NCBI GenBank assembly: GCA_961205875.1
Contig: OY540813.1
Location: 4,001,001-4,065,000, forward strand
Length of the DNA: 64,000 bases
Direction of reading: 5' to 3'
DNA from: Sialis fuliginosa
Lineage: Eukaryota; Arthropoda; Insecta; Megaloptera; Sialidae
Positions 1-12,229 of this stretch are shown here, one piece after another (the first letter of the stretch is position 1; every line of letters begins with the position of its first letter). The notes under the pieces were generated by a model. The model saw nothing but the letters and a program-made list of their open reading frames with translations. It was not told the DNA's origin and did no database searches. The translations under genes and the position numbers were made by a program.

Positions 1-171
1 CAGACAGACAGACGGGCACTTAAAACAATAACACGTATTTTACACTCAAAAAAAAACATTTTTTTATGATTTTTTTTCTTCAAATTTTCATGATTTTATT
101 TTGAATAATTTTACAGAAAAATTTCTGGAGAATAAAAATGCTTATTTTAATGCAAGAAAGCTTTACGAATC

Positions 172-485
172 CATACTAACATTATAAATGCAAAAGTGTG
201 TCTGTCTGTCTGTTTGTTACCTTTTCACGGCTAAACTGCTCAACCGATCTTGATGAAATTTGGCAGAAAGATAGTTTGCATTCTGAGGAAGGACATATGT
301 TACATTATATCTCGAAAAATTTATTTGATAAAAAATGGGCGTGTGACATTTGTCAATGCGACTGATTTTATCGACTATCATAACAGAAATCTGTATTACC
401 TAACCTTATTCTTCTTCTTTATGGGTGACAGACCCTATATATACATACATGACGCGAACGAAGTCACGAATAACAGCAAGCTAGC
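172..485 (+). repeat. Dispersed repeat family DR1, near-complete copy
   Basis: A non-coding repeat of about 310 bp. It opens with 'aaatgcaaaagtgtg' and a TCTG run, passes a conserved block 'ccgatcttgatgaaatttgg', and ends with 'gaacgaagtcacgaataaca'. Other copies lie at about 30440-30712 (+), 33268-33540 (-) and 49476-49735 (+), with pieces near 28900 and 16550. Short ORFs inside it are by-products of the repeat. Its class (SINE-like or non-autonomous Helitron-like) cannot be decided by eye. Confidence 0.7.
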
Positions 486-557
486 TTTTAATTTTTCTAC
501 ATATTAAATGTTTATGTTTCAAGTCATTCGAGTTTGCCAAGATAAATAACCCATCCT

Positions 558-1108
558 GGTACTGACACCAGTCTTGGATATGACCCCAGTATTGGCTATT
601 TTTTAATTAAATGTACTGAATTAGAAATATTTATTGATATTTGATTACTACCATTTCTGAATATTAATCTACATATATACATTTAACTGTCTTACAGCGT
701 GATTTGATGACAATCGGCCAATAGGTGTCAAAATGGTGGATATTTAAACTAATTATTAGTATAATTTATTCATTAATTATTATATTATCATAGCAACTGC
801 TTTATATTGTTTCAAATTTAACGATTCTTTCTTTTATATCTTTAGCGTTGTAGTACTTATCATTTTGTAATCATTAGCAAGTGTCCATCACTGCATGCTC
901 ATTACTGGTTTTACTTTATCCATTACTGGAGAAAAAACAAACAAAATAAAAGATTCTAATTAAAAAAACAAACTATATGTGAGGACTTTGGTAATTAAAT
1001 TGATTAAATAAAGAATAACTTGTTTTATTAGTAACATGAGTTTATAAAAATTACAAAAAACAAGCCCGTCAATCACTTTGCTCTTATAGCGGCCAGAACT
1101 GGTGCCAG
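558..1108. mobile_element. MITE family 'GGTACTGGCACCAG', copy 1
   Basis: A non-coding element bounded by inverted ends: 'ggtactgacaccagtcttgg' on the left and a degraded 'aactggtgccag' on the right. The same ends and interior recur in copies at 20120-20586 and 23432-23905 and in partial copies at 8236-8410, 24400-24511 and 55371-55700. No transposase is present, so the superfamily is unknown. Confidence 0.7.
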
Positions 1109-2453
1109 ATATAAATTTCTAATATAAACAAAAAGTATTAACTACTAGAAATTAAAATATTCATGAAAATAAAGTTAAATTGTTCTGATATAGATCTAAC
1201 AGTATGTTAATGAGAAGAAACATATTTAGAATCACTGTTTCGTCGAAACCTATTTGAAAGTTTAATACTGTAAACTAGGAAATATATACAATGTTATACT
1301 AATCTTGTTTGTTTTTATTAAATATTAGTTCTGCCATTAAAATGCACTTAGCGTGTATCGTTGCTGGTAATGAGTTTCTGTATTTATTTTCTGGCTCATA
1401 TATTTTACACGTTCCCTCTTGTTTTTCTGTTTAGAGTTAATTTATTTTGGGACACTTTTCGGTAATTTAGTATTCTCTTCATATTCAGGTATTCTTGTTT
1501 CTCTTTAATTCTCAACTCATTAAATTCAAAGGGCGTAGAATTAAGATGCGCGTCTCTAAAACAAATCGTTGTAAATGGAAGAGTATATTTGTCTTTACTA
1601 CTCCTTGCTTAATTTTCTCTTTGTTTATTGATATGTATTTTTAATCTCGTCGTGTTTTTGTATCTGCATACTTTTTAAATATAATATATTGCGTATTTTA
1701 TTTATTTAGCACCTAACTACTTATATAATTTTTAAGGATTGTATTTAAATGTACTTTCTTTTAAATCATTTCGCTAAAAATTTGATAGCATGCAGTTTGT
1801 ACACTCGAACATAAATTTTAATCCTTTGCACTAAAAATTAATACTTTGCTCTGATTTTTTGATACATCTATTGTGATTTTTGTGGTTTTCTATATTTTAA
1901 CCTCTCCGAAACTAACCAAATACATTTTGAATTCATGAGTATTTTTATGTAATTGAACGTTTTTTGTGACCACACAAAAAATTTAAAAAAATCTCTGAAT
2001 TAAAAAGAGTTTTTTTGATAGAATTTTTTGGTACAGTTTGAATGAAAAAAATAACAATACAATACATAATTATTTGCGTTTTTCAACAATTCTCTTGGCA
2101 GTTTTTCATTTTAGCTTGAACCAGTAGACATTTAAATAAGACACTTGATAAAATAATTAACACAAAATCAGCTCGCAAGGACTTTAAACTCCTTACAGCG
2201 ATTCTTAATCCAGTTGACCACACGAAGCACTTGCTCACGGTGTTTGCACATAAGCCGTGCGGTGCTTAGCGCGCCGCTGTTATTGGTCCAGCCACTCACG
2301 CCGGCTTACAAGGATTCTGCGGACACTGATTGTAAATGATGCTGCAAACGTGCTGCCCGCTCTAATTACCAATTATGAATTGTGCGGTTCTAAGCCGATA
2401 GCCTCTCGCAGATCGTTCGCATACACATACACATATATACACATACTAGAGTG
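1109..2453. other. AT-rich unannotated stretch with a GC-richer block near 2160-2440
   Basis: I see no gene. Most of the stretch is AT-rich single-copy-looking sequence. The last 280 bases are clearly richer in G and C and contain no repeat that recurs in this window, so they could be conserved non-coding sequence. This is an inference from composition only. Confidence 0.3.
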
Positions 2454-3284
2454 CAAAGGCGCCGACTTTTCATTTTACCTAGGGGGAGAGTTTTCCATAA
2501 AATACGTAAGCAAAAGGGGAGGAGGGGGCAATTGCCTAACGTGTTATTATGTGACGAGGAGAGGGGAGGGGGTCCAAACAAACGCGACTTATAGTTTCGC
2601 TCTGTCCGTCCATCTGTCTGTCTGTCTATATAAATTTTATACCGATTAAGATGAAATTTGGTATACGGATTTTTTATTGCCTACCGTGACGTTTGAAATA
2701 CCTACATCAATTTTATTTTGAGTTTCGCTCTGTCAGTCCATCTGTCTATCTGTATGTTTAAATTTTATACCGATTAAGATGAAATTTTTGGATCCCCTTT
2801 TTAATTTAATTCATTAAGTTGGGTGTCTCTAGATAGGTCAGCATGACAAAGAGGGACGGAGGGGCGTGAATTTTTCTTGACGTATTTCTTAGATAAATTC
2901 TAGGGTGAGGTTGGGGTAGGGAAAGATTTTCTTTAAAAAACATGCAATAATAAAAAACGACGATTTTAGCTAAAAAATCGAGTAAAAAAAATCCTATAAA
3001 AAAACTGAAACTGGAGATTTAAACTTTCAAAGGCATGTTTCAAATTTAGCTGCAATACTGTACGCAGATTAAATAAAATAGGGCATTTAAATAAAACATA
3101 AAGTAAATATTTCAAGTTTTAATTTTATTTTGAAAAAATTTCATTATATGTTCATTTTTACCAAAGTTACAGCTATTTGAATATTGCACAATTTTTTAGG
3201 AAAATAAAAAAATTTAACGGAGATAAGACAGTACATATTCATAGGAAGATATTCCCCCACTTCTCCCCGGAGTCGGCGCCTATG
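2454..3284. mobile_element. Non-autonomous hAT-like element with 8-bp target duplication
   Basis: The ends are inverted copies: 'caaaggcgccgact' on the left and 'agtcggcgcctatg' on the right. They are flanked by a perfect 8-bp direct repeat CTAGAGTG at 2446-2453 and 3285-3292, as hAT transposition makes. The interior has no transposase. It holds two copies of a block beginning 'agtttcgctctgtc' (about 2592 and 2722), each followed by a TCTG-rich tract, and long A/T runs. Confidence 0.85.
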
Positions 3285-3520
3285 CTAGAGTGTTAGTAAC
3301 TAAAGTTGTAACGGTTTTGTATGGGCTATTGGAACTGTCAGATTGGCGATAAGAACAATTTGATTGGTGTTATAAATGTTGATGAAATTAAATGGTTTCA
3401 CTTGGAAAATATTGTTTTATTATAATTTCTATGTGGAGGACTTAGTTAGTTACGATTTGATGAACTTTTTGCATTTTAATTATTTAAAAAAAAAGGTATA
3501 AATGCATTTCAGAAAACGAC

Positions 3521-4305
3521 TTAAAAGAAAATCCTTATATATTTATTTTCTCTTGTATTTTAGTCGATATTTGTATGACGAGTTGAAGTTCACTGCAGGA
3601 AATGTCACTAAAAAATTTCGAATTTTTGATTTCGTTAAAAGTATATTTATTGTATAGAAAATGATGTGAAAAGTTGTTTGTTTCAAACCGCAGGTCTGTA
3701 TCTCAAACTGTTCTCGAGATATAGCCTCTCAAAGTTTTAGTTTTTTCAAATTTTTGGAGAAAAAAAGCCATAACTTTTGAACGCGTGGTCGGAATTGATT
3801 TTAGTTGACGGATTTGGAATCAGCGTGTCAAAATCTATATAATAACATGTATAATAATTTAAAATCCGACAAAAAAAATTTGGTCAAAAATCGACATTTT
3901 TTTAAGGTATACCCCTTAGAATTTTTTCGATTTTTCGCGAAATTTTTTTTTCCTAGTTTTAAGGTATTATACAAGTCATTATATAGATTTTGACACGCTG
4001 ATTTCAAATCCGTCAACTAAAATCAATTCCGACCACGCGTTCAAAAGTTATGGCCTTTTTTCTCCAAAAATTTGAAAAAACTAAAACTTTGAGAGACTAT
4101 ATCTCGAGAACGGTTTGAGATACAGACCTGCGGTTTGAAACAAACAACTTTTCACGTCATTTTCTATACAATAAACATACTTTTAACGAAATCAAAAATT
4201 CGAAATTTTTTAGTGAAATTTCTTGCAGTGAACTTCAACTCGAAAGAGAAAATAAGACGTAGAATCATTTAGTTACTATATAAATATATAAGGATTTTTT
4301 TTTAA
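3521..4305. repeat. Long near-perfect foldback (inverted repeat), about 390-bp arms
   Basis: The sequence reads nearly the same on both strands around a centre near 3911. For example 'ggaattgattttagttgacg' at 3791 is mirrored at 4011-4030, and 'atccttatat' at 3531 is mirrored at 4286-4295. The arms meet with very little loop. Partial copies of one arm occur near 9890-9990, 57715-57810 and 59695-59880. The matching 62-residue ORFs on the two strands are only a consequence of the symmetry. Confidence 0.9.
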
Positions 4306-4534
4306 AGTAAAAGATTGAACTTAAGGTGTTTCATAACTAGTTTTTTTGTTAATAGGAGGGAGAGAATTGACAAAATATGCTTCCCTTATTAAAAATTTCA
4401 CGCCTCGCCACTGAAACATATAATATTTATTTCATTATTAACACTATCAAAAATCAATTATTAAAATTAAAAAAAAAAAACCACTATCCTACAAAAGTAA
4501 ATAAATCAAAATTTTAATTAATTAAAAACCGACC

Positions 4535-4860
4535 AAAATAATTAAATACGAATAGCAATAACTGTTGGCCATATTGCCAACGAACAAACCCGGATCGGGT
4601 ACGTTTTTTATCCACTCCGCACCGTCCCTAGTGTGCCATTTACAGACAGACCTGCAGGCAACAGCGACTGCGGCGGTGTCGGAAAACGAGCGCACTTTCT
4701 CTACAAGTGTAATAATCGTTGGACTGATTAATTTTACACTACCTTATATACCCCATAACCGTTCCGTTATGTTTCCTTCGACCGCATAGAGATATGTGTC
4801 GCATTTAGCGGCAAGGTAGCGCTCTGGACGTGCGAGAAAAATATTAGATTTCGTTTATTT
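4535..4860. other. GC-richer single-copy island
   Basis: A stretch richer in G and C than its flanks. It has no recurrence in the window, no convincing coding frame and no transposon ends. It could be conserved regulatory DNA or a non-coding exon, and nothing in it decides between these. Confidence 0.25.
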
Positions 4861-4934
4861 TAGATTTTTTAGAGGTGTGCCGGAATAGGCATGATGCCAT
4901 TAACAAAGTATCACTGAAATTATGATTTTAAATA

Positions 4935-5407
4935 CAGTGCAACCTCGATATAACAAAACAGAAGGGAAGTAGAAAATATTCGTTATACCAAGTAATTTGT
5001 TATAGTGAGGTTTGTTATATAAAGGTTTGGCTGGTCTACAATTCGTTATAACAAGGTAAGAATGTAGCGATGTCTATTTTTTTCGTTGTAGGATTCTCGT
5101 CTACATACTTAATGATTTCTCGTTTCTTTGCGACGGTTAAGGAACACCTTTTTTTGTTTTTCAGCCATTGCAACTTTAAAACTAGCAACAGTGACAAACA
5201 GCAAAAAAAAAAAATGATTGTCTTACGAAAAATTTAACGTGTCTGAACCTGTCGAAAAATTCGTTATAAAGAGGTTGTTGACAAATTTATTCGTAATATA
5301 AAGGTATATTTTGCATTACCTCTTACGGGCAGTTCTAGGGGATTTCGAAAAATTTGTTAAATCGAGGAAATCGTTATATTGAGGCTCGTTATATTAAGAT
5401 TACACTG
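4935..5407. mobile_element. pogo/Tigger-like MITE with TA target site
   Basis: The left end is 'cagtgcaacctcgatataac' and the right end the inverse type, 'gttatattaagattacactg'. The element is flanked by TA on both sides. The ends resemble those of pogo/Tigger elements, typically CAGT(N)AACCTCGATATAAC. The interior repeats 'cgttata' motifs and carries no transposase. Confidence 0.8.
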
Positions 5408-5569
5408 TAATATGAAATAGGTTAAAAAGATTCTAAAAAATGTATTTATTTTTATATTAAAAGCGAGATTAATATGATTTTTGTTAAAATAAAAACACAA
5501 AATACAGCCATGTTAGATAAAACACCAGTCAGAGTGGATGACGTCACGGCTAAGTAAACATCATTTTTG

Positions 5570-5865
5570 TTTCATTAATACCTGCACTGTTTATAAATTA
5601 TTTTGTGGTTTTAAATTATCAATTGGCTCAGTTTTGTGTTACCAAAACTAAAACCGAGAAACGTTAGCGATGGAACAAGGATTTATTATTGTTAACAAGG
5701 AGTCTTTACATAGGCGTGACGTCAACAATGCGCCATGAAATTCAAAATTAGTTTTAAAAGAGTCAATTTTTGTGATTAAACTTTTTTTTTTCTGCAGAAA
5801 AAAGTATTTTTTTGGAAATAGGAGACACGTAAGATCATCATAAAAACTCGCGATATCGATTTAGA
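5570..5865 (-). repeat. Dispersed repeat family DR5
   Basis: This stretch matches 34985-35325 in inverse orientation over most of its length, for example 'aaaaccacaaaataatttat' read on the minus strand here. The shared phrase 'ggaataggcatgatgcc' also appears at about 4880, left of the pogo-like MITE, which suggests that MITE landed in or beside a larger DR5 copy. The class is unknown. Confidence 0.6.
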
Positions 5866-6169
5866 GTGAATATTTTAACGTTACTACTATTATATTATTA
5901 TTATTTTTATATGTATTTTAAATGTAATTACATTCAATCGAAAATAACGTATGCTAGACAAATAATTTAACGAAATTATAGCTATACAAACAGTTTTACG
6001 AAGCTATAAAAATTGCAGAATATGTAGAAAACACAATTTTTATAATTTAATGTATTTTCTTAAAGAAATACCATATAGAACAATGTTATATTAATTTAAG
6101 ATAATAATCTATGTATTTATATTTAAAATATAATAGTAGTGTCGTTAGACGTGAATTCTTTGAACCTTG

Positions 6170-6555
6170 ATTATGGGGGTAATGACATCCCAAATTTTTT
6201 TTTTTCAAGATATCTCAATAACGACACATGATAATTGAAAATTTTAAAGAATCTTTTTTGTAGAGCATTCAATTTCCTTTAATATAGATCTACAAAGTTT
6301 ATTGTAAAATATTCCCTTACAAAGATTTAATTCAATTTGCTTTAAAAATCGTCGTTTTTTTTTTTTAATTGGTACCTACATGACATTTTAAGAAAAATTT
6401 CGAACTCATATTTTTTAGTAAAATTGTATAAAAATTAAATGATTAACCAATGGCAGGCAATTTAACTCAACACTTTATCGGTTTTTATTTAAACTGTTCA
6501 ATAATTAACTACCTTTGGTGAATTTAGCACGAGGAACACTGTGCATTTACTTGCC
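6170..6555 (+). repeat. Dispersed repeat family DR4
   Basis: A repeat ending in 'gtgcatttacttgccagatg' with an internal 'tcggtttttatttaaa' block. Related copies are at 13928-14275 (-), 14395-14555 (+), 15160-15335 (-), 31310-31478 (+) and 48690-48778 (+). It has no coding content. Confidence 0.65.
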
Positions 6556-6559
6556 AGAT

Positions 6560-8235
6560 GTTTTTTTTCTATTAGAATCAATTTGGCACTTATTAAAATT
6601 TCAATTTACCAAATCATTCCCGTTACTATCAAAATTCCTGAACCCCCAGCATCTGCAGACGTAATTCACGCAAGAAAACTGAGTGCAACAACTCATTACG
6701 AATTTGCATGACCGCAACGCGGCGCGCGTTCGGAACACCTTAAGGCAGGTTTAACGACGATTACCACAACGCCGGGAACGGTCAGAAATTGTAAGTTTGT
6801 TGAAGTGATAATCCTCAGTTAGTTGCTCTGGAGGTGGTCGTACGTATGTGTAACAGGCGCGCATGTACGATTTTTAATCGATAAAGGTAAAAAGATTTCT
6901 TAAAATTATAGATCGTCTCTTTTAAATAAATTATATGAAAGTTTTAAAAATTATCAACGTATCAATTAATTAATTTAGTACACGCGTTAGAATTATACTT
7001 TTTTGGCACGATTGAAAAATTCAAAATTAATAACTTTAACAAAGTTTTACCGACTATCATAACAGAAATTTGCATTATCTACACGAGTGTATAAGATATA
7101 TGTACACCTAACATAAATTAAGAGACCATTCCACTGTAAAAAAATTTGAAAATATTTGTTTTTGCATTATTAAAAAATATGGACTTTCATAAACATGCTG
7201 TTAAATTCGAAATGACCACCATTTTGTTAATTTTTCATCGGAAAAAATACTCCGTACGACGCTATAGTTTTTCATTAATTTTTTTGTTTTTCTTTTTGGC
7301 AATTTTCGGAGGAGTAGGATACTCCGCCGTCAGTTTTTTTAGACATCATTTTGCAGTGGTCAAAAAAATTTGATAAAAAATAAAAGTAAAAATTAAAAAA
7401 TATTTTTGTGTACAATACAAGTCATGTGATAATCGAAAAAAAATCGGGCTGATTTTCGAATTTTATTCAATAAAAAAAAAAAACATTTAAATATTCCATG
7501 TCTACTCATAACTTATAAAATTTGCTTAGTTTCTATCTAAAAGTAAAATCTTCAGTGTTAAATCCTGAAAGTCCCCCCCCCCCTTCCCAGAGCTAAAACT
7601 AGCATATTTTAAGAAATATTATATATTTAACAAAAAAACTATTTTCTGATTTTTACTAGTGTGTTGTCTACACATCGATTGAAATTTTTGTCCCATTGAT
7701 TTTTTTCACCCCCCCCCCCCCCCTCTAATATTCTAAATAAGATACAATCATAAAAATCAATGATGGAAATAATTTTTCTTAAGTAAACATAGATTTAGCA
7801 TATTTTACTTACGCTCCTGGCTGTGTAGTCGAACATATCCTCCCCCCATTGGGTGCGCTCCTGATATGTGTAATGTATTAAAGAGAGGTATACGACTGTG
7901 TATATGTGTACTAGACTTGAGACTAACGGCCAAACGTTTATATCAAGTATAGAGGATTTTGTTTTTACACCGCACATTTGCCCCTACAACACTTAAGTTT
8001 AATTCGAGTTTTGCCTTAAACACACGACGGTGGAGTTTGCTAGTTTAAATCTGTTTGAACTCACTGTGCTTATTTTTAGTGCAAGTTTGTATGGTTATTA
8101 TTCCGAAATTAATTTGCTAGAGTTTAGTTAAAGTTCTTAAAGGTGGTTAATGTGATTATAATTGTTCTACACAAATATGTGATTCTGGATCTGTTACAAA
8201 TATATTTTATTTCCAGAATACTTATCTATATAGCA
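6560..8235. other. No gene; GC-richer island then low-complexity AT-rich DNA
   Basis: Positions 6640-6870 are GC-richer and not seen elsewhere in the window, so they are a possible conserved non-coding block. From 6900 on the sequence is AT-rich with two long C runs (near 7567 and 7709-7723). Nothing coding is supported. Confidence 0.3.
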
Positions 8236-8410
8236 CCAAATAAGAGCAAGGTTTACTGTTTTTGTGATTGACGGGCTTCTTTTTTGTAATTCTCAATAAC
8301 TAATGTTACTAATAAAACAAGTAACTCTTTGTTTAATCAATTTAATTACCAAAGTTCACAAATACAGTATGTTTTTTTAAATTATAACCTTTTATTTAGT
8401 TTATGTTTTT
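8236..8410. mobile_element. MITE family 'GGTACTGGCACCAG', internal fragment
   Basis: This matches the interior of the copies at 23432 and 55371, sharing 'gggcttcttttttgtaattc'. It lacks both termini, so it is a truncated copy. Confidence 0.65.
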
Positions 8411-8432
8411 GACACACTCTATAGTATACATA

Positions 8433-8874
8433 CAGAGCCGGGCTTCTAAAGTCTATCGCCCAGGGTGAGATTTATTTATCCTACCTCTCTCCCCCTAAAG
8501 AAATGTTAAAAATCACCGAAAATGTCGATTAAAATTGATAAATTAAATATAGCTTACACCATTAACTTTGAGACTATTAAATACCCTAAGACCGTCGAGA
8601 CCTATTAACCCCTATTAACGAATTAAAATTAACAAATAAGTTCATTAGTTAATAATAAACATTGTTTATATCTAGCTATATTTTTTACTTAATCGGGTTT
8701 AACAGACCGACAACAAATTTAAATATTAAAAAAAAGATTACTCAAAAATTATAGCCTGTACACCGATTTGAACCAAAAAATTTCACTTATGTCCCATTGT
8801 GCGCCGCCCCAAATGGCCTGACGCCCCTGGCGGTTGCTCTGGTTCACCCCCCCCCCCCTCTAAAGCCGATGCTA
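8433..8874. mobile_element. Non-autonomous hAT-like element with 8-bp target duplication
   Basis: The left end is 'cagagccgggcttctaaag' and the right end carries the inverse 'ctctaaagccgatgcta'. A perfect 8-bp repeat TATACATA flanks it (8425-8432 and 8875-8882). The interior includes the 'gcccagggtgagat' and 'gcgccgccccaaatggcctg' blocks that also occur, in inverse orientation, in the element at 18032-18531. No transposase is present. Confidence 0.85.
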
Positions 8875-9032
8875 TATACATATAAATATATGTTAGTAAT
8901 ATACTTTTCTATGTATGTATGTAGGTCGTTTCAAAATTTGTTGCAGATAAATCTAACCTAACTTGTCTCAGAAGATTTTTGTTAGTTACATTCAAACTTA
9001 GATAATATTTTGGAATCAATAAACAAAGCACT

Positions 9033-9197
9033 GTATTATTAAACATCTTTTATAAAGAAATAAACCCCACTTAAAATTACTTTTTTAAAGTAACATAGTG
9101 GTCAATAAAGGTAACAAAGTTGTCTTCTACAATATAAAGAAAAATGGAAAATTTTAAGTGGGATTTATTTCTTTTTATAAAAGATGTTTAATAATAC
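9033..9197. mobile_element. Short foldback MITE, 165 bp
   Basis: The two ends are inverse copies over about 43 bases: 'gtattattaaacatctttta' on the left, with its complement ending at 9197. The middle of about 80 bases is unrelated AT-rich sequence. No target duplication is clear. Confidence 0.8.
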
Positions 9198-10042
9198 GTT
9201 TATAATCAATGTTTTTTCTTCTGGGACAAGTTTATCTGCAACGAATTTTGAAATGACCATGTATGTATATGTACCTATAAGAAAATATTGGCTACTGTTT
9301 ATATCAAACGTCAGCAGTTTCATTTCAAAAGGCATTGGTATCGTGATCACGTGCTTACACCACTTGCTCGATTACGAACTGGACTCGGACCCGAGGGTTA
9401 CCCTCATCCCCCCCTCCCTTCCCCAACATTTCCGGGCCCGATGTTGCAAAAGAATCTGTAGCAAAACAACTTTTTTATTAGAACCTGAGGAGTTGTTGGT
9501 GTTGCCTATGCCAATGCTGACAACCCCCCCCCCCCCACTTGTTATATTCTCTGCGTATACTTCTTGTTGTTACTTTTTTGTAGATTCTGGGGCTGAAACT
9601 TCACACAACCTGTGTCGGAAGAGTGGCAAATTATTTGTTGATATAGCACCTGTTATTGGCGTTTAGTTTTTCAATTTTTTATATTAAAGAGGGAGGTTAA
9701 ACGCTAAAGTTTTTTTTTTCAGAGAAGCTGTAGTTAGGTTATATGATATGTCGTGATAAATTTCTATAAAAGAAATAATTCAATAAATTAAATATGTTTC
9801 TTGAGATCAAAATTTTAAATATAAAAGCGTAAGCGATTTTTCAAATATTAAATTAAGTTGATATTTCTATGAAATAAATTAATTGTTTTAAAATTTTTGA
9901 TTTTTCGATTTCGTTAAAGAGAACGACGTAAAAAGTTTCTCTACTCAAACCGTTATTGAGATTATGGACTCTCAAAAATCACAAAAATTTAACTAATTTC
10001 CATAACTACTGGAAAAACGCAGAAACTGTGGTTTCTTAGTTA
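9198..10042. other. No supported gene; C run and a fragment of the 3.5-kb foldback family
   Basis: An open frame of 160 codons crosses 9184-9666. Its composition follows simple repeats, including a 13-base C run at 9524-9536, so I do not regard it as coding. Positions 9890-9990 match one arm of the long foldback at 3521-4305. Confidence 0.4.
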
Positions 10043-10208
10043 CTTAAACTAAAAATAATACACCTTAACCACAATAAAACAATGTCACTCGACACGTGTT
10101 TCGACTTCACAAGAAGTCCTCATCAGAAGCCTAACAGTTCCAGACTGTCTGACAGTGTCGAGTGACTTTGTTTTATTGTGGTTAAAGTATGTATTTTTAG
10201 TTTAAGTA
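10043..10208 (-). mobile_element. Foldback element carrying a hammerhead-ribozyme-like core
   Basis: The outer arms of about 55 bases are inverted copies ('ttaaccacaataaaacaatg' against 'ttgttttattgtggttaaag'). On the minus strand, positions 10126 to 10098 read CTGATGA, then G, a six-pair stem with loop UUGU, then GAAA, followed by CACGTGTC. Hammerhead ribozymes have CUGANGA, stem II, GAAA, stem III and cleavage after UH. The 3-bp self-complementary stem III resembles that of Penelope-element and schistosome hammerheads. One unpaired G between the core and stem II is unfavourable. Activity is not shown. Confidence 0.45.
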
Positions 10209-11324
10209 ATTTCCATGATTCAAATTCCAACTTTTTATAGAAATATCAACTCAAATACATTTTAAGATTTATTAAGTAAAAAATACAATTCGTGAGTGAT
10301 TATGAATATACATTACTTAATCTAGAGTGATACTAAAATTTGTTTAATTTGTTAAAGCTCATGAAACGAATATGACGGTTCTAACTGAAAACTTCAATAA
10401 TTTTCCGCATTAAATTCCTCCCGAAGAATAAATATCTGAATAAATTCAAATTATCTGAGGCCCCATAAAGCTATAACGCGCCACTGCTCTCTTGAAGAAA
10501 ACGTACCATTTTCATACACTCCATATAATAATAAAAAATACTTATACATGCGATCCAACACTTCTATCTAAATATATATAAATATATATAATTTCATGAT
10601 GAAAATTTTCATTTGAAAGCAACAAATCGTGCTACAAATAAGTTCACGTAAAAGTTACACATTACCCCCTGATAACAACGCCCAAAACGTATACATTCAA
10701 AATCCTTCTGTACTCCAAACCCAACCCTAAACTGTGACATTACTCACAGGTTTCCAACGGCAATCCTGGAAAGGATAACGTATTTAAAATCCAGCAGACA
10801 TGTTCCAACAACAAATCAAGAAAAATCTTCCACAAGTTAAAAACTCCATCACCTTAGCGTCGCTCACCCCCCCCCCCCTCCCCCTTCCCAACCCCCATTG
10901 CCGTCTTGACGCATGCCGCAGCCATTCTTACTCATCCCACAATGTGCTACACTCAAAGTCATAGCTAGGGGTGCAAAATATATACTTTGTTATGTTAAAA
11001 GAATAATACACTAACAATAAGATTAACGTTGTTTGTTGAAAAATTCAGTTGCCATAATGATAATTTTTTCTCGATTCTCTAATTTAAATGAATGCTGTGA
11101 AATACCCCCCCCCCCCTTATGGGTTGAATTTCGGAATTTCCATTCTTAGTCGATGTTTACGTCATAAAAATACTCCCCTTAAATTTCACTTTCTAAATCT
11201 AGAGGTTTAATCTAGGCATTTACTCAGGACTTTATGATTTTCTACTATTATTTATAAGGTGGAACACGTTCATTTCTGTTCCGAAATGCCACTATTTAAT
11301 AGTATTTATCCTTAATCCTTAATA
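10209..11324. other. AT-rich DNA without a gene; two C runs
   Basis: I see no gene or bounded element. Long C runs lie at 10867-10878 and 11105-11116. Confidence 0.4.
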
Positions 11325-12195
11325 TATATAAAGCTCAACGTCTCTCTGTCTGTCTGTCTGTCTGTCCGTTAGTTACCTTATCACTCGAGAACCACTTATC
11401 CGATTGACGTGTTTTTTTTTTTAATTCATAGGTACGTTCTCTGGCCAGGTTATAGGCTATATTTTTTTAGGTTAGATAACATAACAACTAAGCAGTGACA
11501 ATAATAGTAAATCAAGTCGGAAAAATTTTTGCCGTCGGCGCGCTGTTTTGTAATACGCTGCCTAAACCGTTCAATATAGAACAAAATAATGTAATAAAGA
11601 ATTGTGTAGAATCAAAAGTTCTTCAATTAAGTCCGCGACACTATATGTCTAACTTTTATATTTTAGCCACAATGACTGCTTTTATGTTACAAAAAAAACA
11701 TAAAATATTTGGGTTCTGTTTACATGGACTTATGACCTGCAAAACATTAATCCATATCGAAATAAATGATTTCATCGTCATAAGCACTTAATGTAGATAT
11801 AGTTTGCCCTTTACAGCATCCAATTTGGTCGTATAGTTTAGAAAATATCTTAAAATATATTTATAAAGGTAACATCTTAAATGTATGGTGTCGTGCCGCA
11901 TCGAAGCGAGTACATCAGACTGGATTCGCGTACGCTCGGTAGATATTCGGAGTCCCTCGGCTGATCGTTTGTGTTTATTTTGTTTTCAATAATTAACATT
12001 CAAATTTAAACAGAACACAAATTATTTGTACTTTTTTCTTCTGATTCGTTTTTGTTAGGTAATTTAGGTATTGATAAATTATTATTACAATAATAACTAA
12101 TCGTGTTTGTACTTAATTAATTAAACTATATTTTTCAAAAATCCTAAACAATAATTCCGTAGTCTACGCAAGCGAAGCCGCGTGGGCCCAGCTAG
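11325..12195 (+). repeat. Dispersed repeat family DR2, forward copy
   Basis: The repeat starts 'aaagctcaacgtctctctg' followed by a TCTG run and ends 'gccgcgtgggcccagctagt'. A second copy in inverse orientation follows directly at about 12230-12870, so the pair is a head-to-head inverted couple. Further minus-oriented copies are at about 40805-41330 and 57838-58190. The 98-codon ORF at 11495 lies inside the repeat and is not conserved as protein in the other copies. Confidence 0.7.
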
Positions 12196-12229
12196 TATAC
12201 TTATAAAAACATACCTACAAAATATAGTT

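Noticed and set aside
3805-4016. Two 62-codon frames on opposite strands with similar products
   Set aside because: They arise from the symmetry of the foldback at 3521-4305 and are not genes.
9184-9666. A 160-codon open frame on the plus strand
   Set aside because: It starts inside a MITE end, runs through a 13-base C run and has no domain, splice context or second copy. A chance frame is the simpler reading.
11495-11791. A 98-codon open frame on the plus strand
   Set aside because: It lies inside dispersed repeat DR2, and the other copies do not keep the frame.
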